Source: Tillandsia leiboldiana
Lineage: Eukaryota; Streptophyta; Magnoliopsida; Poales; Bromeliaceae
Length of the DNA: 64,000 bases
Direction of reading: 5' to 3'
Assembly: GCA_029204045.2 (NCBI GenBank)
Contig: JAQNDB010000244.1
Span: forward strand, 43,805 to 107,804
Position numbers and translations under genes: made by a program. The notes under the pieces are model-generated. The model had not been told where the DNA came from and made no database searches. It worked only from the letters and a program-made list of their open reading frames with translations. Position 1 is the stretch's first letter; each line of letters begins with the position of its first letter. Shown here in pieces: positions 58,203 through 64,000 of the stretch.

Positions 58203-58304
58203 CGTTCGAATCCACGAACGCCACTCGAATCCACGAGCACACGTTTCGAATCCACGAAACGCCTTTAGCACACCGAATCCACGATGCCACGTCGAATCCA
58301 CGAC
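58203..58304 (-). repeat. Array of five hairpins with constant TGGATT loop in H LTR
   Basis: On plus the loops read AATCCA at 58209, 58228, 58249, 58276 and 58295, with arms GTTCG/CGAAC, CTCG/CGAG, CGTTTCG/CGAAACG, an imperfect pair, and CGTCG/CGACG. The right LTR repeats the set at about 63187-63290. Confidence 0.75.
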
Positions 58305-58556
58305 GCAAACTCAGTCGATAAGAATATTGACTTCGATGGTGATCCTTTGCTTAGATTCTCATTGAGGAACCGTAGAAGAAATCTCTAAGCAAAGATTAGA
58401 TCAATTCGACGAAAGATATGTTCTTGAAAGAACCGTCGAATTGACCTAAAAGAGGCTAAAGAGAAGAACGATAAGAACCTAGCCTCTAGGGTTGCTCTCA
58501 AGTGTTTTATAAATTAATCGGTAGAGAACCCACGTTCTTGAGAAACCCTAAGAGTC

Positions 58557-58855
58557 TATTTATAGTTTAGAAACCTTTGGAAAGAGATAAGAATCAAAAA
58601 CATACCTTATCTGGAAATTTTCAGGACGGCGATCCGGATCGGATTTACTGCGATCCGGATCGTCGTAACGAGATTGACGATTCCAGAAAACCAAGGGTTC
58701 GGGATCCGGATTGCAAGGTCCGATCCGGATCGTTCATGCAATTCAGCAAAGTCCCATGTTCGGGATCCGGATCGGAATGGCCTAGGATCCGGACTGAAAT
58801 TGCCAATGAACAAGTACCCTTCGGGATCCGGATTGCAAGGTCTGATCCGGATCCT
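58557..58855 (-). promoter_or_regulatory. H LTR promoter: TATA box and GATCCGGATC palindrome array
   Basis: TATAAATA on minus at 58557-58564. Upstream in the sense direction TCCGGA occurs eight times between 58630 and 58855, mainly as GATCCGGATC. Position and core match G, but the flanking bases differ (AT instead of GT/AC). In the right LTR the TATA stretch has one extra base (about 63540). Confidence 0.68.
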
Positions 58856-59183
58856 GAACATGTCCCATGTCCAGTTTTTGATTTTTAGGCAATTAAAAGA
58901 TCATCCAAGTGTTTCTACACTATAAGAAAGTATTCGGATCACCACAATTATTTAGTTAAAACATACCTGATCCTCTTGAATACTTTCTTCTTGAGATTGA
59001 TGTAACTGATCCACAATTCTTCAACTTCAATCTTCAAGACTCAAGACACTGAGTGTCAACTTGAGCTCTTGTTGAATCTTCTCTAAGTCTTTGAATGTTG
59101 ATTGACAATTTGATCCCTTTAAGACTCCGACTCAACTCACTGACTTGACTCACGAAATATGCCAATACCAAATGCCGTAACAA

Positions 59184-59687
59184 TCTCCCCCTTTGGCAAT
59201 TTCGTGACAAAACCCAAAAATACATAAAAGCGCTCAAGTCACTCATCTTAAACCAAAAAGTCGAAATTCAATGTTATCACCAAAACATTGATTTTCTTTG
59301 CGTGAAAGATCCAATAAATACAAAATTACATTTGAACCAAACAGTCCTAGAACATACTCTATGACTTAGGACTTGGAGTCTTAGAGTGATGTAATTCCTG
59401 CAAAACAAAACTCCAAACAAAATCAAACGTTAGTTGTTAGAAATTAAAATCCTACATTTGATCCGTCTTCCTTTTGGTTCTTTTGTTTTTCGGCTCTTTC
59501 AATTTTTTCTTTGTCTCCCCCTATCTTGAGCATCTCTAACATGTTCTCCATGTTCTTGAGCATCTATGTTCTCCCCCTTTGTGATACGATCATCATTTTC
59601 CGTTCTCCCCCATTTTTCCATTTTCATTTCGTTTGTCCTCTCTTGATGATCTCATCTCCGTCATTTCTCTTCTCCCCCTTTTTGTCA
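59184..59687 (-). other. Multiple polypurine tracts of element H
   Basis: On minus, AAAGGGGGAGA-type tracts occur at 59184-59198 (next to the LTR), about 59514-59524, 59570-59586, 59603-59617 and 59671-59687 (reading GACAAAAAGGGGGAGA). Several PPT copies upstream of the 3' LTR are a known Sirevirus hallmark. Confidence 0.8.
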
Positions 59688-60768
59688 CAAATTGTCAAAC
59701 AGTGAACATACTAGACAAAAGGAAATCACTAACAACATCAGTTCAAAGAGAAAGAGAGATAAAAGCTCAGTTCCGGTATATAACAAAAATGCAGATTGCG
59801 TACCGGTACCAGAAAGCAAAACACAAATAATTCCTTGAAACAAATCCAAAATTTAGAATCTTTTCAAATACCGATTTGTATTCCATCAAGAAAACAATTT
59901 AAGTGCTTTAACCAATGAATTAACAAGATGTCATTCAATCCAATTAATTTCACAAGATTAAAAAGATTTACTCCTAAATCATGAAAAACAAAGATAAAAC
60001 ATTATAAACAGTTTTTCATGTTATATTCATCAAACACAAGTCATCAAAAATAATCTTGAGATCCAAAGTCTATCAAGATGTAACGGATGTACAAAGATGA
60101 CTTACAGAGATTTCCAAATGACATCAATTTGATTTCTTACCCTTTCAAATTTGAGATACGCACTAAAATACCTAAGGGTGGCTCTTTGAGCATCTTTCAA
60201 CTATCCCACCTTATACCAACCAGGAGATTGTTCAAAATATAAGAGTTTTGCATATAAATCTCCAAATGCTTCAACTAAAGATTTTCTCATAAAATACTAT
60301 CAAGCATCCATAACATGTGGTAGCTTCACACACAAACCGGACGACCGGGGTGGCAGCTCTTTCCAGCAAGTGGTGGTAGTTTTCACACTCCTTTCGGATG
60401 TAACTCTTTCCACATCTTTTGCAAATCATTTCAATACCCTTGTAAGAATGCAATCTCTTACGTGAAAGAATTAAATCTCAAATTTTAGTCTATCGGTTGT
60501 CTCACGTTTATCACAATGAATTCACACAACCGAGATAGATTAAGCATCTAAAGATCACACATGATTTCTAAAATTTGATGCTTATAATATCAAAAACTCC
60601 TATAATGAAGTATCTTCAAGATTATGATTATGAAGTAAAGTTGATAATCCATATAAAATTAATTTGGAGTGAGTAAACGTGAAGCCCTTTTTATTCAACC
60701 CATGTAATGCAAAGATTAAGAAAGATATGAAGGGGAAAACCAATCAAAGCATTACATACAGTCATAAG
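59688..60768 (-). other. Element H 3' non-coding region
   Basis: AT-rich sequence between the PPT cluster and gag. The only notable frame is minus 60271-60453 (60 codons) with Cys pairs in CKRCGKSY and CEATTCYGC. I do not recognise it and cannot say whether it is real. Confidence 0.4.
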
Positions 60769-62750
60769 CTAATTAGAACTTAAGACAAGGAAGATATCAC
60801 CTTTCCGAATCCAAAATTGTCGAATTCTGGGTTGTCTTGATTCATTGTGGTTGGGAGATGATAGCTTTGTCTGTTGATCCACCTTAGGTCTTTGCCTCGC
60901 AGTGATCCACTTGTATGATTGATGATGTGGCTCGGACCTTTGGTGGGTTGAGTGAACTCCTTTGACTTGATGTGTCTTTTGATTCCGTTGAGTTCGCTCC
61001 GTAGATGAAGTTGCCGAAGAATTTTTCTTTCTCTTTTTCGGGCAATCCTTCACCAAATGTCCTTCAAGTCAACATAAGTGACAAGTTCTTCCTTTCAATT
61101 TCATTGTGGAACTTGAAGCATTCACAGTTTGGTTCTTTTTGAATCCCAAACCAACCTTGCTTGTTTGACCTAATCCGGACATACATTCAAGTTTCTTGGA
61201 ACCGGTTGAAATCCTTTGTATGTCGGATTTAAGTTGATGAACTTGCTTGGTCAATGCTTGGTTGGTGACATGAATTTCCTCAAACTGCTTTTCAAGAAAA
61301 TCAATCTTGTTAATATGGGAATAACGACCGTTTCCGATTGATTTATCTTTTCTTGGAGGATTTTATTATTATTCAATAAAGCTCTCGTTCCTCCTCGAGA
61401 TCATGAAGTTTGATCTTTAAAGCATGATTCTCGTCTTGATTCTCAAGTCGTTGCTTCCTCAACTTCTTGATATGTTTGGCCATCTTCTTAGATTCCGCAA
61501 GAAGTTGTTGATATGCCTCAACGAGTTCTTCCTCGTCCGACTCCCCCTCACTTGATGACTCTCCGCCGGTTGTTGATGTTTCATACAAAATCAAAGGAGT
61601 AGAGTCAGTGACTAAAGATGATAAACAATTATTAGAAGAGGGAAAATGAGAGGCATGAGAAGCAACGATTTTTTTCTTTTTCCTCTTTACTTGAGGTTGA
61701 TTCATTAGAAGTAGAATCGTCCCAAGTTTTCGCTTGCAAAGCCTTCTTTTTATATGATTTCTTAGAAGGACAATCCATTGAAAAATGGCCGTAGCCTTTG
61801 CATCGATAGCATTGGATTTCCCCTTCGAAATCATCTTTTTCTTTTCTTTAGAAGGTTTTTGCAAAGCTTTTTAAGTTAGAGGATTTAGAACCCGATGATC
61901 CTTTAGAAGATTTCGTGGATGAAGATCCATCGGTTCGATTCTTCCAAAACTTCCGACGAAATTTTCTTTACGATCCGCGCCAATTGTTCTTCAAAATCGG
62001 CAAAAGAGATTTCATCGTCGGAACTTGATTCGCTATCTTCTTCTTTGTTGATTTGAATGCAATACCTGTAAGCTTAGAAGAAGACTTGGAAGAAACTTGA
62101 TTAGTAGGAAAAGTCATTTCATAAGTTTGCAAAGCACCTACTAATTCCTCTACACTCATCTCATCCGGATGACTAACGGTTTCAATGGCGGTAACCTTAG
62201 CCCTAAACCGTTCCGGAAGAGTCCGAAGTATCTTTCTTACAATTTTCGACTCCGGGATCTTTTCTCCTAAATTAGCACATGTATTTATTACATCTTGAAG
62301 TCTAGTGTAATAATCTGTAAACAATTCATGCTCTTCCATAATGAATAGAGTCAAATTGACTTGTAAGCATCTGGAGCTTTTGAATTTTTACAAGATTAGT
62401 ACCCTCATGTGTAATTTTGAGAATATCCCAAATTTCCTTCGCGGTTTCACACGCGGAAATTCGTGTGAACTCAGTCGAGGAAAGAGAATTAAATAAAGCG
62501 TTCATACCTTTCCCATTGTAAAAGATCTTTCCAATTCCTCTTTGGACCATCTAGAGCGAGGGTTTTGGGGTAGTAGAATTTCCTACTTCCTCAACAGGAT
62601 GCACCCAACCGTATTCCACGGATTGCCATACCCGCTCACAATTGCGATGAGAAAAGCTCTCATCCGCACTTTCCAATACGCATAATTAGTCCCATCAAAA
62701 AGAGGAGGTCTATAAAATATTACCACTTTCACCCATCATGATAGATAAAC
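60769..62750 (-). pseudogene. gag: Element H gag (frameshifted)
   Basis: Read on minus from about 62750: a start region matching G (PPLFDGTNYAYWKVRMRAFL in part), then NGKGMNALFNSLSSTEFTRI, ACETAKEIWDIL, LQMLTSQFDSI, ELFTDYYTRLQDVINTCANL and RKILRTLPERFRAKVTAIET; first knuckle CYRCKGYGHFSMDC at 61770-61811 (in another frame); acidic Ser-rich and coiled-coil stretch ESDEEELVEAYQQLLAESKK; and a second knuckle CHLC-stop-LEGHLVKDC near 61046-61087. It ends near WIRKGDIFLVL, just before where G's protease begins. At least four frameshifts and stops are visible. No pol follows. Confidence 0.87.
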
Positions 62751-62760
62751 CTAAAAACCC

Positions 62761-62772
62761 TCTCTGATACCA
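62761..62772 (-). other. Primer binding site of element H
   Basis: The reverse complement reads TGGTATCAGAGA, two bases from the LTR end, matching the initiator-Met tRNA complement. Confidence 0.88.
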
Positions 62773-62774
62773 AT

Positions 62775-64000
62775 TGTAGGTTTTTATAGGATCCACAAGG
62801 ATCTAAATAGGTACTATCAAACAACTAGAGGGGGGGTGAATAGGTGTAATACTTATAAAACTAAATCTCAGTGCAAAATAAAAACCAATGCGGAAAATAA
62901 AACAGCACACCAAGATATACGTGGAAACTCAAATCCAGGAGAAAAACCACGGGACCAACACGCAATAACAATCCACTAAGAATAGAAGAATAACAAGGTG
63001 ATTACCGACTCCACGGACTCAACCCCTCCTTCAGCTTCTTCGGACCTTGCGCTGACCGGTTGGATATCCACGCAATAACAATCCCTAGAAAAGAAGAATA
63101 ATAAGGTGATTACCGTCTCCACGGATTTAACCCCTCCTTCAATTTCTTGGACCTCGCGCTCCAACCGTTTGCACGTCCACTGCGCACGTTCGAATCCACG
63201 AACGCCACTCGAATCCACGAGCACACGTTTCGAATCCACGAAACGCCTTTAGCACACCGAATCCACGATGCCACGTCGAATCCACGACGCAAACTCAGTC
63301 GATAAGAATATTGACTTCGATGGTGATCCTTTGCTTAGATTCTCATTGAGGAACCGTAGAAGAATCTCTAAGCAAAGATTAGATCAATTCGATGAAAGAT
63401 ATGTTCTTGAAAGAACCGTCGAATTGACCTAAAAGAGGCTAAAGAGAAGAACGATAAGAACCTAGCCTCTAGGGTTTCTCTCAAGTGTTTTATAAATTAA
63501 TCGGTAGAGAACCCACGTTCTTGAGAAACCCTAAGAGTCTATTTTATAGTTTAGAAACCTTTGGAAAGAGATAAGAATCAAAAAACATACCTTATCTGGA
63601 AATTTCAGGACGGCGATCCGGATCGGATTACTGCGATCCGGATCGTCGTAACGAGATTGACGATTCCAGAAAAACCAAGGGTTCGGGATCCGGATTGCAG
63701 GCCCGATCCGGATCGTTCATACAATCAGCAACAGTCCCATTTTCGGGATCCGATCGGAATTGGCCTGGATCCGGATCGAAATTGCCAATGAACAGTACCC
63801 TTCGGGATCCGGATTTGCAAGGTCTGATCCGGATCCTGAACAGGTTCCAAGTCCGTTTTTATTTTTATAAAAATTTAAAAAGATCATCCAAGTGTTTCTA
63901 CACTATAAGAAAGTATTCGGATCACCACAATTGTAGATTTAAACTACACTGATCCGCTTGAATACTTTCTTCTTTGATGTAACTGATCCACAATCTCTTC
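62775..64000 (-). repeat. Element H 5' LTR (right copy, cut by window end)
   Basis: It matches 57790 onward with small indels. About 170 bp of the LTR and the right TSD lie outside the window. Confidence 0.9.

Larger units (their letters stand above)
57790..59182 (-). repeat. Element H 3' LTR (left copy)
   Basis: 1,393 bp; plus-strand ends are TGTAGGTTTTTATAGG and GCCGTAACA. An imperfect ~110-bp internal duplication is seen: CACGCAATAACAATCC with AAGAAGAATAACAAGGTGAT occurs near 57975 and 58085. Other parts are listed separately. Confidence 0.9.
57790..64000 (-). mobile_element. Element H: gag-only Sirevirus derivative nested in G
   Basis: LTRs at 57790-59182 and 62775-beyond 64000 have the same structure as G's. 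Between them 3.6 kb hold, on the minus strand, PBS, degenerate gag with two knuckles and a 3' region with several PPTs, but no protease, integrase or RT. It is non-autonomous, of the type sometimes called TR-GAG. The candidate TSD is AGCAC (57785-57789); the other copy is outside. Confidence 0.87.

Noticed and set aside
1..64000. Host gene, defence system or biosynthetic cluster
   Set aside because: Every stretch is assigned to an LTR or interior of a retrotransposon; no frame outside gag/pol shows a recognisable domain.

Overview
The window is plant nuclear DNA, from an angiosperm with a large, repeat-rich genome. The species cannot be read from the sequence. It consists entirely of nested LTR retrotransposons. 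I found no host gene, tRNA, rRNA, CRISPR array or DNA transposon. The evidence is paired long terminal repeats, three exact 5-bp target-site duplications (TSDs), primer binding sites (PBS) matching initiator-Met tRNA, polypurine tracts (PPT), and broken gag/pol reading frames of Ty3/gypsy chromovirus and Ty1/copia Sirevirus type.

Layout, outermost first. Element E (+, chromovirus) runs from before base 1: 5' LTR 1-2227, start of gag 2455-2862, rest of gag/pol 44421-47356, 3' LTR from 47398. Element D (+, same family) sits in E's gag at 2863-44415 (TSD CTGCG): truncated 5' LTR 2863-4669, gag/pol 26097-29967, 3' LTR 30016-44415. D is interrupted by A (-, 4670-26096). A's internal region is interrupted by B (+, 10188-21365, TSD CCGGG). 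D's 3' LTR is interrupted by C (-, 30068-41762, TSD GTACC). E's 3' LTR is interrupted at 49841 by F (-, a relative of B). F is interrupted at 51953 by G (+, Sirevirus-like copia with gag, protease, integrase and reverse transcriptase). G is interrupted at 57790 by H (-, gag-only Sirevirus derivative), which runs off the right edge. Two stacks therefore reach depth four: E>D>A>B and E>F>G>H.

A, B and C have LTRs of 3.9-4.7 kb and internal regions of only 2.2-3.2 kb without recognisable coding, so they are LARD-like non-autonomous elements that would need proteins in trans. D and E are themselves defective: both lack the integrase core and carry the same filler sequence after the integrase zinc-binding domain. 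G came closest to autonomy but carries a stop, a frameshift and a changed protease active site. H keeps only gag.

The most unusual signals are in non-coding RNA regions of the LTRs. G and H carry arrays of short hairpins with a constant TGGATT loop and different but self-complementary arms. All gypsy-type families here (A, B/F, C, D, E) share a U5 module made of a stem-loop, then GGCGGRTCTG, then a CGGGGYGTGACA end; the stem shows compensatory changes. Other notable signals are a G-box cluster upstream of B's TATA box, TCCGGA palindrome arrays upstream of the TATA boxes of G and H, and a templated repair junction at A's left end.
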